This document shows, piece by piece, positions 32,998 through 45,426 of a DNA stretch of 64,000 bases (position 1 is the first letter of the stretch; every line of letters starts with the position of its first letter). Origin of the DNA: Leucosporidium creatinivorum (taxonomy: Eukaryota > Basidiomycota > Microbotryomycetes > Leucosporidiales > Leucosporidiaceae); NCBI GenBank assembly GCA_001600635.1, contig BCKL01000017.1, positions 204,003 through 268,002 on the forward strand, given 5' to 3'. The position numbers and the translations under genes were made by a program. The notes under the pieces were generated by a model. That model searched no databases. It was given only the letters and a program-made list of their open reading frames with translations, and was not told where the DNA came from.

Positions 32998-34061
32998 CTA
33001 GCCGTACATCTCACCCTCCCTCTCCCTTCCCAGCTCCTCACCCATCAATCCGCGCTCCCAGCTCCTCGGCTTCCTCCAATCTCCCCTTCCCAACTGGCTC
33101 ACGGCCCTCGCCTCATCAATCTCCTCCTCCTCACTAGCAGCCACTTCTTGCTGCGGCACTTGAATCTCCAACACCGCGGCCAAAGCATCCGCCAGCAGGA
33201 ACGCCGAAGCCGAGTTGTCTCCCTCGGCGGCGTAGATGAGGAGGGCGGAGGTGTTGCTGGGAGAGAGGCTCTCGAGGAGGGAGCGGGTGAGACCGCCGTG
33301 AGGGATGAGAGGGATCTTGGTGGGTGTGCTGGCGGTGGCGGAGGAGGAAGCTGGAACGAAGGAAGGCGTCAAAGCCGAGAGGCGCTCGACAAGGGCCGAG
33401 GAGGAGGAGGGGAAGGTGAAGTGCCTTAGAGGAGTGACGCTGTAGCACAGTGATAGCAAGCCGTCAGACCGAGACGCTACAATCGCTGAGCGTGAGAAGG
33501 AAGGGAGCAACTCACGCTCTCAGTCCCTCATCGACCCTGCTCGCAGCGTCCACGCCGGCAAGGAGCAGCACCTTCTTCACGCCAGCAGCTTCAATCCACT
33601 GCTTCATGCTCTGCAAGTGGTGCAGCTTCCGCGCCCGGATGACTGGTGCACGAGGCAAGACGACAGTGATGGCATCCTTTTGATAGACTGCAAGCGATGG
33701 GGGTCAGCGAGGAGCAGGAGCTGGCCAGTAGATGGTCTACACACCTTCCACGCCGAACGAGATGCCCTCTCCTACATCCTGCCCTTCGACACCGTCGAGT
33801 CCAGAGACCGCTGGGACTGTGTCGCGCAGAGCCAAGTATCCTACGAGCTGAAAGTCGAGCGTGTGGATCAGAAGGTCTGCTGCTAGCTGGGGTAGTGATC
33901 CGAGCGAGGGTTGAGGCTGTAGGCGGGCCGAACGGGCAGGGGAAGCGGGAGGGGGACGTCAGCGCTGGCGTGTGGAGCAGAACAGAGCGAGAACTGACCA
34001 GCAGCAAAGTCGTGTCCTTGAAGCTCGGCGTTGTAGCCGATGCCGAGACAAAGTACTCCAT
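32998..34061 (-). CDS. PSMG2: Proteasome assembly chaperone 2 (PAC2/Add66)
   Basis: Exons 34061-33999, 33916-33745, 33687-33516 and 33439-32998 give 282 residues. The N-terminus (SFKDTTLLLPQPSLGSLPQL, then AADLLIHTLDFQLVGYLALR) and the later segment KIPLIPHGGLTRSLLESL match PSMG2, including the helix after the conserved His/Gly-Gly turn. PAC2 pairs with PAC1 to scaffold assembly of the 20S proteasome alpha ring. The middle covers the second strand pair (VLPRAPVIRARKLHHLQSMK). The acidic C-terminal tail (EEEEIDEARAVSQLGRGDW) is variable. The last exon reads straight to a stop 266 nt from the start of the secreted gene, on the same strand. Confidence 0.82.
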
Positions 34062-34268
34062 GTCGAGATGTACAGAAGCGAGTTGGCGAAGGACAAGAGA
34101 GCCGCGCGTCGCTCTCTCCGACCAAGTTGAGCTTCGCAAGCGATTCACACACAGCGGTCCAAAGATTTGCTAAATCATGCGCAAATTCATTCTAATGCTA
34201 CACTACTATAGATGCCACACATCCCGCACAGCGAATTAAGACCGGCCCCTAGCTTGCTCGGCGCCCCC

Positions 34269-37200
34269 TCAAGCCCTTCCCTCCAACTTCTCCTCCGCCC
34301 TCTTCAGCTCCCTCTCTCTCCTCGCCTTCATTCTCTCCTCCTTCTGCACCCTCTCGAGATCCAAATCCCGCGGCACCGTCAATGGATCATGCAGCTCCAA
34401 CTCCTTCAAGCCCGCTTTCGGCGCTCCCGCTGACGAGGAAGGAGCGACACCAGAGGAGGAGGAGGTCGAAGGGTCGAGGAAGGACTTGCGGATGGAACCG
34501 AAGAAGCCGCCGACATTGCTTGCGAGTGTAGAGGGGGAGGGAGTGGTCGTAGATGGTGAGGAGGAAGGAGGTGGGTAGACCGAGGCTGAGGGAGGAGCGT
34601 TCGAGGTGGTCGTGGCAAGTGGGTTGGTGGATAATGGTCGAAGGAGGAAAGAGCCGAAAGAAGGGGATGGAAGAGGGGAAGTGGAAGTGGAGGAGGAGGG
34701 TGCAGCAGAGGCCGAGAGAGTGGAAGAGGGCGAAGCTCCCGACGGCGAACTGGATCTCGAGCTCCCCTCCGGCGGCGTCTTCATCCCTGCCCCAGCTCCA
34801 CCGGCGAACAGACCCTTCCGGTTGCTCCAGAAGCTCCCGATACCCGTCGCCAAACTCGCCGCTCCCGTCTTCGCGACATCCACTCCCGCCAACAGCGCCG
34901 TCCCCACAGGCTCCAACCCTCCTCCTCCCTCACCTTCCGCTCCTGGAGCCATACTGATACTCCTCCGTTTCTCCCACTCGCTCTGTCGTCGACTGAGATC
35001 GCTCCGGAGGAAGCTGTAGGCCGAGGCGAGCGATTCGGACCCTTGGTTGACGGCGGCCGAGATGGCCTCGCGGGTGGGAGCGAGGTTCTCGTTCAGATGG
35101 AGATCATGTAGGCCGGCGGCGAGGCGGATGCCGACGTCTTCGATGGGGTTTGTCTTGCCTTCCATCGGGTGTCTGTTGAGGTCGAGGGGAGGTCAGCTCG
35201 ACTCTACGGCGTTTCCTCCCTTGGCCATGTACGACGAGGGATAGAGAGAGAGAGAGAAGGACTCACTTCGGCTCCACCAAATCAAAGATGTTGGCATCGG
35301 TCGTCTTATCCCACAGCTTGAACGCCGGAGTCGCCTTGAACCCTCGGATGAAGGCCTCGTTGAAGGAGGTCATGTTGTACGAGTCGAGTTCTGTACACGT
35401 CAAGATCGAGAGACAATCGAGAGGAAGGCGGAAGGGACAAGGGATTCGTCTCGTCAGCGGAAGCTCGAGCGAAGTGCGAGGCCGTAGGCGACCGAAAGCC
35501 AACTCACCGTTGCCCGAAAGCAGCATGCCGGCCTTGTCGCCTCCCTTGAGGAAGTCGTTGAACTTGATACAAGCCAACAGCGAGCAGATGTACTCCTATT
35601 GAACGGCACACCCAGCGCGTCAGCCCCGCTCGTCCGAATTCCATCTCGGCTCGGCGCCCTCCCTCAGACTCACCTCAAACTTAGCCCTCAAAAAGTCCTC
35701 ACTCCCGACAAAACTCATCCCCTTGGGTCTACTAGGATCCTCCGCATTCCACCCCGCATCCACCGTGCCCACAATCTCATCCATCCATTTCCTATCCGCC
35801 GCCGTCAGCGCCAGTAGCGGCTGCAGTTTGGGATCCAGAATGTCGAGCGTGCCAGCTTCGATTCGGACGAGCACGTCAATCCGGCAGTCGCGTTGTTGTT
35901 GGAAGATGGAGTTGGTTGTGCCAACGAGGAAGGAGCGGGTTTGGAGGAGGTCGATTTGTTGGAGGGGGAGGTAGGGTTGGAAGAAGGAGCCCTGGTGGTA
36001 GTCGAAGATGGATGGAAAAGGTGAAGAGGGAGGAAAGATGGATATCAGCTATTGCTCGAAGAAGGAGAGCAGAGCAACGAGCCCACCTTGCCAAAGATGT
36101 TGAGAGGCAGGCCGAGGTAGCGGATCAAGCTGGCCTTGTCCGATGTCCGCAGAGAAGTGGGTTGAGTGACGTTCTTGGACCGTTCGTCTAGTTCTGGCGA
36201 AGCGGCATCGTCGAGGTGCATGAGGAGGGCTGTAAGAGCGAGGGAAGGTCAGCTCGGCGCTGAGAAGGCGAGGAGGCAGACAAACCTGGGACGAGAGCAA
36301 CCAGGGAGTACTGGAAGGTGCAGAGCGATTCGACGGGGCTGTGAGCCGAGTAGAACATGACCTTTGATAGTCGAGGTCAGCTTCCAGAGCCTGCCGAACT
36401 CGAAAGCGAGAGGCAGAGCGTACCTTCCTCTGCAGCAGCAATAGCTTGAGCAGCATCAACGTCTTGCTCCTAAACTTGTACACCAGTTCCCTCAAAGAAG
36501 TCCCTGCACCACCAAAGCCGTCAGCTCTCTCTCTCATCGACTCGGCCCGCCTCGGACTCACCCATATACATCTCCTGCCCCTCCCTCTCCTCCTCCTTCG
36601 AGTTCTCCTCGATAATCCTCGGCACTGCGAAACTCGAATACAACTCCACGAGGATAGACTTATCCCCAAAGTCCCTCTGGGCGAAGAAGGTCCTCGTAAT
36701 CACTCCGAGCTTGTCGCGAAGGGGGCCGAAGATGGGCTGTTGCGTTACTCCTGGTCAGCTGACACGCCGGTAGAAGAGAGGGGGAGAGTAAAGGACCTTG
36801 GAAGCAAGCACGACGATAGCCTTCTGCACTGTTGAGCGAGTGACCGACTTGTCCTTGTTCAAGAGCTCCTCGGCGGGGATTTGACGGTTGCAGGAGATGC
36901 CGAAGATGGTGCCGGGGGCGAGGGAAGGGTTGATGAGATGGAAGTAGCTGTAGTCCTCTTCGCGCTGTACAGCCGTGTAAGTCTAATCAGCTCGAGCCCG
37001 AGGCGAAGGAGGGGCGACGCAACACCCCGCATGCTGAGCTCCGATAGAGGGCACGGAAAGACGTACAGCGTGAGAGCCGTCGGGGAGAGCGAGGAAGGGT
37101 AGGTTCTTGTTCAATTCGACGTCGTCCTGGTAGGCTTGTGGGTAGCCAAACTCGATGATGGGCCCGAGAGCGTGGTCGAAGGAAACGAGCAGGACGGCGT

Positions 37201-37719
37201 GCACCTGTAGGCCTCTAAGGGTCAGTGAGAAGCGAGAGGGAGGTGATAGAGTGTAGGACTCACCTTGGCTGATTGCTGGGAGCCGGAACGCTGCATCGGC
37301 GGAGCGGAGGAGCTGGAGGCCAGGCGAGTTGCTGGCGTTGCGAGTGGGGGAAGTGCTGTAGCCGAAGCGGATGGTGGTGCAGCTGAGTCTGAGGCTCCCA
37401 CAGCTTCTCCTGCTCCGTCTGTAGCGCTGTACGCCGTGCTGGCCCGACCCGCCTCCGCCTCCCGTGCATCAACTCGCTCTCCCGCTGCTTCCCACCGCTC
37501 CTTCTGCAGCACTACAGGCGTAGTATCGAGATTAACGTCCTCTAGCATCGTATCGTCCTGCACCTCGTCCTCTTCACCCGCCTTGGGAGCCGCTTTCGAA
37601 CCATCCACGTCCGTGCTCGAGTTGGGCGTGTCGTTGGACCAGGATGTTGCTGCTAGGGGTGGCTGTTCCGGTGTAGATGCCTTCGAAGGGTCGTCTTGGT
37701 CGAAAGTGAGAGACGACAT
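34269..37719 (-). CDS. AVL9: Late secretory pathway protein AVL9
   Basis: Eleven exons (37719-37264, 37204-37067, 36964-36797, 36736-36562, 36503-36424, 36361-36286, 36229-36087, 35991-35674, 35595-35508, 35390-35267, 35172-34269) give 889 residues. After a disordered N-terminus of 150 residues comes the Avl9/DENN-like module: LLVSFDHALGPIIEFGYPQA, FGISCNRQIPAEELL, VTRSTVQKAIVVLASKPIFG and LGVITRTFFAQRDFGDKSIL. A second conserved half follows (LGLPLNIFGKGSFFQPYLPL). The last 300 residues are Ser/Pro/Gly-rich with a final basic coil. Avl9 acts in exocytic transport from the Golgi. One donor is the weak GTCCTT (36796) and one acceptor is AAAG (36362), but phase and homology support both. Upstream in-frame ATGs exist; I chose the one before SSLTFDQDD. 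Confidence 0.88.
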
Positions 37720-38903
37720 GATCAAAGGGGAAGAGAGAACCAGCCAGTTGGCCATGGTCGGCATCGAGTTCAGCTCAGGTGGGGTCAAGGGGTCGATGTC
37801 AAGCAGAAGGATGGATTCGACCCAGCAGACGCTGATTTGCACTGTTACAGCTCCTGCACCTCGCTAAGCGCTCTCAGAGACTGACCACGCCCTCGACTCC
37901 CAGCGCCGAGACCCCCCCCTTCGCAGGCCTTCGCCGAGATAGTCGGCTACAGTCAAGCTGGAGCTCTCTTCGGTCGAAGACAACTATGCGAATGTAAACC
38001 CTTCCCATCTGCACTAACGCAACCTCGAGCTTTCCTTCGTCCTCATCCGGCGTGAGGTGGACAAAAGCCATCGCCGAGCCGAACTCGAGGGGAGCTGCAC
38101 CCTCACCTACAGGTGCACGCCTGGTGCTGAGAGTGCGTCGATATAGGACAAGTGAAAGGCTTTGATGCAGGATCTCTGCGAGCAGTCAGAGAGACCGTGT
38201 AGCCTAGCAATCACAGATCCTAGCCTTTCGCCGAGGCAGCTTTGCAGGGGAATTGCAGGTCGACACGCAACTTCAAGGTACACGGCAGTGTGCCCGCCAG
38301 AGTGTACCGGTAACTGCAAGCCGTTGTATGAGTTTGAGTGACTGCATGGGACTAGGATTCCTCCCTCGACGCTGCAGCTCATGGACTCGCTACACCCAAA
38401 ATTTAGGACTACGCCTAGCTTTTTCGGGTAATAGACAACTCGAAATGGCAGTAAGCAAAAGCTAATGCAGCTGAGCGCTGAGCGGTGGCTCGAGCGCGCG
38501 AGGCGCTCACCCCAAAGATTCGCCCAGCTCCCTCTTGACTTCAGACCGTACTCTCAAGTCAGTCTCTTCTCTGGGGTCACCTCTGCTTGTGTGATTGTGT
38601 ACGACGGCCTACTAGACAACACCAAACCCCTTCCCTATCACCCTTCACCGCTGCTCAAACGACTGAGGCGCCAACTCAAGATTTTCGCCCAGTCGCCCTT
38701 GAGCGCCCGCCCTACCCCTTCCTGCACCTCTTTACGCCTCAGCCACCGCTCCATCGCATTCGCACCTCAACAAATTATCGCTGTACCCGAAGAAATAGAC
38801 CTCTGACCCTGCTTTCTCTCTGCCCCTCCCTCGAAACCTCCCTCCCGCCCAACTCGACCTCCCGCCCTCTCTCCTCTCTCTCCTACCACTTCACTACAAC
38901 AGC
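37720..38903. promoter_or_regulatory. Long divergent upstream region of AVL9 and RPS26
   Basis: Nearly 1.2 kb without a supported gene; small open frames here have no splice or family support. The last 90 nt before the RPS26 ATG (about 38810-38903) are almost pure pyrimidine, the usual leader and promoter signature of strongly expressed ribosomal protein genes. Confidence 0.5.
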
Positions 38904-39641
38904 ATGACCAAGAAGCGAAGAAACGGAGGACGCAACAAGAACGGACGTGGACACGTTGTGGGCGTTCGCTGCTCCAACTGCTCGCGCATGTGCCCCAAGG
39001 TCAGCTCTTGTTCGCTGCTGGATGGACGGGAAGGGCACGGGGCGGTCGGGATGGATGGCGGGGAATGAAGGAATGATGGTCAAGGGCGCAAGGCTGATGA
39101 TACCTGGATTATGACCCTGCAGGACAAGGCCGTTCGTCGCTTCACCGTTCGCAACATGATCGAGTCTGCCGCCATCCGTGATCTCTCGGAGGCTTCCGTC
39201 TACCCCGGTACGCTCTCCTACCACCCTCCTACACCTCTACATCAGCTGGGGGTGCTCTGACGTCGCAGTCCCGCTGACCCCCGACTCCCGTTCTGATGAC
39301 CGCAGAATACGTTCTCCCCAAGCTCTACCTCAAGATCCACTACTGCATCTCGTGCGCGATTCACTCGCACGTTGTCCGTGTGCGCTCTGTGGCGGGCCGC
39401 AGGAACCGTGCCCCTCCCCCTCGTATGCGGTGAGTCGTCGTCGCTCGCTCTCGTGCTCGGCGGGCGCTGATCCTCCCTCCTCTCGATGCGTTCCGATACC
39501 TCAGCTTCAACAAGGACGGCAAGAAGATCTCGTACGCTTCCCTGTCCCTTTGCTCCCTGCCGACAGCTCGCTGACCCGCTCTCTTTCAACTCGGACAGGC
39601 CCGCCGCTGTTGCCGCCGTTGCCGGAGCTGCCCGCGCTTAA
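38904..39641 (+). CDS. RPS26: 40S ribosomal protein S26 (eS26)
   Basis: Five exons (38904-38999, 39123-39207, 39306-39429, 39505-39531, 39599-39641) give 124 residues. [20 protein letters not shown], the zinc-type [46 protein letters not shown] and [11 protein letters not shown] are all eS26. The protein sits at the mRNA exit channel of the 40S subunit next to the 3' end of 18S rRNA. Four introns in a 375-nt coding sequence, one exon only 27 nt, reflect the intron-rich style here. Intron 1 (123 nt) has an ATGATGG and a CTGATGA element but no convincing snoRNA. Confidence 0.96.
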
Positions 39642-40216
39642 TTGTCGTGTGGTTGTGTCTGAATGATTGGGAATGGGTGTTTGATTTCGAACCGCCGGAA
39701 AACGAGGATTGGATGGGATTGCGCCTGCAAAGGGTTGATTCCGTTTGCCTCGACTATTCTACGTTGGTACGCTGAAGAGAGATGACAGCGAGCGAGAGTC
39801 AAGCGTTGATGATGCTGCTGCTACTCGTTAGCTGCTGCCTCGCTGGGGCTCGGCTCGACTGCCAGCGAGATGTAGCTGGCCCTCGACCTCCGCCGAGCCG
39901 AGCGCCGAAGAATAGCGATGGCAGCGCACGCCGGCCGACAGCAAGCAGCTATCATACAAAGCTGAAGGTCGCTCTCCTGCGGCACTTCAGCCGCGACTCT
40001 GCTGCACCTCGCCAGCCCCTCAAGCTGATCGAAAGCCTCCGCCGCACGCGTTTCGGCTCTCTGCCTCTTGCCTCCGTCTGCTTCTCTCATCTTCGCTCCT
40101 GGAGCGCTACAGCACCCGTCCAGCTATCGACCTACAGCTCAGCATTTCGCCCTCCCACCTCTCGCGTCCCTAGAAGCTCAGCTCGCGCCTGCCACGCCCA
40201 TGCCCCCCGCTCAGCC
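39642..40216. other. Flank between RPS26 and the DUF218 gene
   Basis: RPS26 3'UTR followed by the upstream region of the DUF218 gene. The DUF218 reading frame extends back to about 39782 without a stop, so an earlier start is possible, but that extension is Ser/Arg-rich and not conserved-looking. Confidence 0.5.
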
Positions 40217-41970
40217 ATGACAACCGACAGCTCCCCTTCCCTGCCTTACCCCGTCTCCGCCTCCCGTCGTCGTCCTTCTCACTCGTCCCCTTACCCCGGC
40301 GGCGGCAACTCGAGGAGAAGCCCCTCACTCGTAGGCGGCAGCTGGGCTGTCCTCACTCAACGGGGAGCGAGGAGTAGTCCCTTGACCCTGCTGCTGCTTG
40401 GTTTGTTGGCGATTAGCTTGCTGGGGAATTTGAGGGCGCTTGCGAGGGGGACGGTGAGTTTGTGTGGGCGAGGGCAGGAGAGAGAGAGCTGACGAGAAGA
40501 GCAAGGACAGCTGTTCGGCGCTGGACATGTGGCCGAGACTACCAAAGTTCCCTACTCAATACGAGCGACCCTTCAAACATCCCACTCCGAGCTGCGGCAT
40601 CTAGTCATGGTGCGTGCGGCTTCTCTCGCCGTTTCCCTCGGGTTCGGCGCTGACTTCGAAGCGGGGTCACAGGTCCCAGGCCACGCCATTTGGACGGGCT
40701 GTGATGCGAGTACAGCGTCGATGGACCAGGATTGGATCCTGGAGGAGATGCAGAGAGGAGGGGACGTCAGGGCGTACATCAAGCATATCACCAAGGGGTG
40801 AGTTCTCGCTCCCTCTCCTTCTTTCTTCTCCTTCGCTCACTTCCCCCTTCCCCGACCTCCCTCCTCCTTCCCTCCCACCGACCGCACAGCGCCGAGCTCG
40901 CCGTCCGCGACCCCTCCGCCCTCCTCATCTTCAGCGGCGGGATGACTCGGCCGGCCTCCACGCTCTCCGAAGCAATGTCCTACTACCGCCTCGCTAAAGC
41001 GGGGAACATCTATGAGAGCTTCATGAATGAGGAGCAGAAGGTCAGGGAGGAAGAGTTTGAGAGGGTTACTACTGAGGTGAGATGCGCTCGCTCGACCGGA
41101 TGGAGGAGGGAGGGGAAGAGGTGAGGAGGATGGGATCGACAGAGGATGCTGACAATATGTCGCTCGATAGGATTTCGCCCTCGACTCGTTCCAGAATGTC
41201 ATTAACTCGGTCGCGAGGTTTAGGGAGTACGTCGAGGCCGACCTCTCTCTGCTTTCTCGGCGCTCGCTGACCAGCCTCTCTTTGCCCACAGGTTCACCGG
41301 CCACTTCCCCACCTACAGTACGCTCTCTCTTCCCCTCTCCTTTCCTCCCGCTTCCTCCCCATCCCTCCCCCTCCTCCCGATCCCCCCCCCCACTCCCAAC
41401 CCGCTCGGCGCTCACTTCCTCCCCTCCCCTCTCATCCACAGTCACCATAGTGGGCTACGGCATGAAACGCCGGCGGTACGAAGAAGTCCATCGCGCCGCC
41501 CTCCGCTGGCCAGCGCATGCGTTCAATTATATCGGGATCGACAATGATCACGAGCAGGAGGCGGATTATCTGGGGGAGGTACGCTCTTCTCTCGGTTCTT
41601 CCCCGCTCTCTGGCAGACCGAGAAGGCATGAGTGAGGTGGAAATCGAATGCTGATGACTGTGATGTATGCAACAGCGAGTCGGTGGCCTCGAACCCTGGC
41701 TGCAGGACATCTACGGCTGCAAAGGCAACCTCATCGCCAAACGACGTAAACGGAATCCCTACAGGCGGTTCCATCCCTATCATACCTCTTGTACGCACGT
41801 TCCTCCTCTTCTCGCTTACCGCTTCCCTCTCTCCTCGAGTCCTCCGCCGACAGCAACGCCGAGCTGAACTTCGCCGAACCTCCGCAGCGCCAGAACTGGA
41901 AGGGTTGTTCGAGTATTGTCCGCTGGATAATGAGGTGTTTAAAGGGGAGCTACCGTGGGATGGGATTTGA
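40217..41970 (+). CDS. DUF218 (YdcF-like) membrane-anchored protein
   Basis: Nine exons (40217-40453, 40511-40609, 40673-40797, 40890-41076, 41171-41226, 41292-41317, 41442-41578, 41676-41790, 41888-41970) give 354 residues. An N-terminal Ser/Arg/Pro tail precedes one membrane anchor (LTLLLLGLLAISLLGNL). The DUF218 domain follows: HAIWTGCDASTASMDQDWIL, DPSALLIFSGGMTRPAS, LSEAMSYYRLAK, DSFQNVINSVARFREFTG and ITIVGYGMKRRRYEEVHRAA. The pattern of a short strand, G-rich turn and later basic segment is that of fungal YdcF/SanA relatives, thought to act at membranes or cell envelopes; the reaction is unknown. One exon is only 26 nt. A mature start at an upstream ATG cannot be excluded. Confidence 0.82.
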
Positions 41971-42247
41971 GTGGGTGGGGTAGAGCTGTGCTGTAGACGG
42001 TGTGTCGGTCATAGATGTTGAAGGGATCCTTTTCGCTTCGAGCTCGAGCAGCGGACTTTGAGAGCGAGAGCGTGATCCGGCGAGAAGGTACCTCTCGGGT
42101 CGAGTAGTGCGAGCGATGCGTATGGTATTACGGCTCTTTCAGCAAGTACGAAATGACGACGATCGAGCCCGAGCCCTCGACGAAAAGAAACGCCGACCAA
42201 GCGCTGCTGTCCATCCCCCGCTCCCTCCCCTTCCCCTCACAGCCCGA

Positions 42248-45200
42248 TCACTTCTTCACCGCCCTCTCCAACCTTTCCACCACCTCTTTCTCCCTCTCGA
42301 CCCTCTCCTCCGTCGCCCTCCACTCCCTCCTCCACCCTCTTTCCTCATTCCTCGCCTTCCTCTCCTCCCTCCTAGCCACTTTCTCCTCCCTTCTCCTAGC
42401 CTTCTCCTCCCTCCTCACCGCGAGCTCAGCAGCCGGGTAAGGCCTCGGCGCCTCCCCAAGAGCGTCGAGACTAGCGAGCGAGGAAGCGAGCGAGGCGCGG
42501 GCTTGGAAGAGGGTCGGAGGTGTGGGCGAACAGTTGGCGGGGGAGACGGAGGTAGACGCAAAAGGGAAGGGGAAAGGGAGGTCGTTTGAGGTGGAGACGG
42601 AGGTGGTAGGGAGAGGGGCAGAGAGTCCTTCTTCGTCGACCGAGGCGTCCGAGTCATCCGAATCGCTCGAGTCGTCCGAGATGTAGCCGTTGGTGACTTG
42701 CTCCTTCTTGCTTCCCCTCGGCGTATCACCGTTCGTCGTGCCAAACTCCTCCGTCGACTTCTTGTCAAGCAATTTGGCCGCAGGCGAAACGGCGAGGATG
42801 ATTTCGTCTTCCTCCTCTTCGTCCGAATCGACGTCCATTCTCGGTGGCGTTCGAGGCTCGGTCGACGGGTCCGCCGAAAGCGACGCGCCAGTGACCTCCT
42901 CGTCCCCCACAGCTTCCATCGCCTCGTCCTCCTTCGCCTCCTGCTCCTTCTCGACGCTCTTCACCTCGTCCTTCCCATTCACCTCTGCTCTTCCCGTCGA
43001 GGTAGCAGGACTGATCCACGGCTGACGCCCATGCTCGCCTCGTTCGGCTCCCTTGCTCTCCTTCGTCTGCTCAAACAGCGAGCTAGCCGATCCGACCGCC
43101 GAGAGGCTCGATTTCGACGAGGTCGCGCCCGACTGCCTCGCGCTGGTCGCCGGGTCTTTCTTGCGTTGCTCGTCGGGCGAAGGGTCGATGATGACGAGAT
43201 CTGAGTCGTCCGAATCGTATGCTGCCTTGTCGCCTTCCCTCAGCCGACGGGGAGGTGAAGCTGAGCGAGATCGACGGCGAGGGGGAGGTGAGCGGGGCGG
43301 GGAGCGCTGGGGTGCCGCGGCGTAGGAGAAGAGGTGCTCCTCGCTCCTGTTGATGCAGCGGGAGTGAAAGGAGGCTGGTGGACGGAAGGGCGAGACGGCG
43401 CGGAGTGGACGAAGCTCGGGTGCGGAGCGGTCTTGATCGCGGGGAGGGGAGGTGGGTCGTCGAGGAGGAGGAGAGGAAACACGCCGTGGAGATAGGGATC
43501 CACGATGCGCTGGAGAGGAGCGACGAGGTGGCGGAGCGTCTCGGTGAGGTGGTGGGGAGGAGGGCCGACGAGGAGAGGGTGGTCGTCGGGGTGAGGCGGG
43601 GCGGCCGAGGCGTGTAGGTCGGTAGCCTGAAGGAGACTGGCGAGGCGGCGCTGGAGGAGCGTTCCTTGCCGAGGCTGTGATGAAAGAGGGAGCATCAGCG
43701 CAAGTGCGGCCGGAGGATGGGTGGCCGACTCACCGCGAGCGGTCGGCATCTTCTCAACAGCTCCCTCCCATTCGACCACTGTCCCTCGAATCTCCCGAAC
43801 GACTCTCTTCATCTCGCTCAAGGCCTGCTCGGCCCTTCTTCCATCGCCGCCGAAGATATAGGCCACCGGCGGCTGATCCATGTCGTCGAGAAAGAGACGA
43901 GTACTAGTGAGAGCTTCGATTCTCTGAAGCGTTTGTTTACCTCGTCCAATGATTCGAGAGACGGCGATGGGAGGGACCCTGGGTCAGCGTGAGGCGTTAG
44001 CGGCGCCAAGGAGGTGAGATAAAGCGAGGGGCCCATACACTATGCAATAGTCAGGAGGGCCGCACTGCTGTACCATGTTGGCGAGCATGTACGAGCGCCG
44101 ATGTCCGAGAGCCCAAGATGGATCCGCTCGAGGGTCCGCCGAGCAAAGAGGAGGATTATGTTCCGAGGCGGGAGGAGGGAGTGGAGGTTGGGGTGTTTGA
44201 TATTCGGGTTCGTATGCACGAGATGAGCTCGTTGATGGGTCTTGCGATGTAGACGTCGAAGCGCGAGCGCCTCGCGAACCCCATCCGTTGTCCTGCTGCA
44301 TCCTCGGCGCCGGCTCCCTTCGCGGCAATTCCCTCGACGGCTGCCTCGGTGGTTCCCTCGCCTGCTCCTCTTGCTCCGGCACCGGTTCCTTCTCCACCAC
44401 CTTTCCTTTCCCCTTCTCTTCCTTCTCCCTCGCCAACCTCTTGGCCCTCTCCACAAAGTCCTCCTTGCTCTCCCCAAGCTCGTCAATCTCACTCTCGACC
44501 ACCCACTCAGTCACTCCCTCAAAGTCCATCCTCTGCTCCTCACTCATCTCCTCCTTCAAATCCTCCAACACCCTCCTGATCGCCTCGCAGCACTCCGCAA
44601 TCGCCTCCCTGCTCCCGATGAGCTGCACGAACGCCGAAGTGCCCTTCGTGGCGTTGGCTTGGACGGGCGTGAGTCGAGTGAGATTGCTGTAAGCGGTGAG
44701 TTGGGAGGCGCGTGGTCCGCGGATGAGGGGGAAGAGGGATGGAGGAAGCGAGAGATGGTAGAGGAAGGCGGGGTCGGAAGGAGGGGAGGGCGAGCGTTGG
44801 CGCGGGAGATGGAGATGAGGGTCGGCGAGGGAGATGTTGGGAGGCAAGGGAGGTACAGCTTGTTTAGTCGGACGTCCTTGTGGAGGACGACGGCTGCTGT
44901 CTTTGCGAGGAGGAAGCGAAGGGGAGCGCCGGCGACGGCGAGAGTGGTCCGAGGCAGCGCTGTGGCTGTCCCTACGAGCACGGTGACTCGGCGGTCTCTC
45001 CGAGTCCCTACTTTTACTCCTCTTGCGCTTGCCGTGACTCCTGGGAGGAGGCGAATCCTCACGGCCGCGCGAACGAGGAGGAGAAGCGGCGGCGGACCTT
45101 TCCGTCTCGCTACCTCGACGGCGCCTCACCGGCGAGCGACTCCTCTCCCTCTCCCTACTACTCTCCCTCCTCGACGAGTGCCCCTCTCCGCGCTCTCCGT

Positions 45201-45426
45201 GCTCCCTATGCCTCTTCCTGGGTCCAGTCGAGGAAGCCGCGTCCTGCTGGCTTCTGCCGTCGCGCCTGCTGCTGTGTCGATGCTCCTCTGGCGTAGCGTG
45301 ATTACTCCGATGTGAGCTTTCGTGCGGATAGCTGCTCCTGTGCGATCCACTGCGCTCGTCGTGGCGCCGCGGCTGCTGCAGCTGGCGGCCCTCCTCCCGC
45401 TCGGCTTCTCTCGCGCGAGAAGACAT
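42248..45426 (-). CDS. Large RS-rich protein with two KH-type modules
   Basis: Three exons (45426-44039, 43978-43734, 43674-42248) give 1019 residues. Residues 1-200 are a dense RS/RE/H region (SRSPVRRRR, SKSRDSERPPSHRARR) like SR splicing factors. A degenerate KH-like module follows (about 225-295: LFPLIRGPRASQL, FVQLIGSREAIAECCEAI). A clear second KH spans the first splice (VPPIAVSRIIGRGKQTLQRI, AYIFGGDGRRAEQALSEM), with the GRGK loop. Next is a Pro/Arg/Ser region with repeated SPRRP and SPPPRR units (about 545-660), an acidic region and a Glu/Arg coiled coil (to the end). It is probably nuclear and RNA-binding, perhaps in splicing or polyadenylation. The intron donor GTATGG at 44038 is atypical but keeps phase. 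No named orthologue recognised. Confidence 0.78.

Noticed and set aside
39000-39122. C/D snoRNA inside RPS26 intron 1
   Set aside because: ATGATGG and CTGATGA resemble C boxes, but I see no well-placed D box with a terminal stem. A covariance search would decide.
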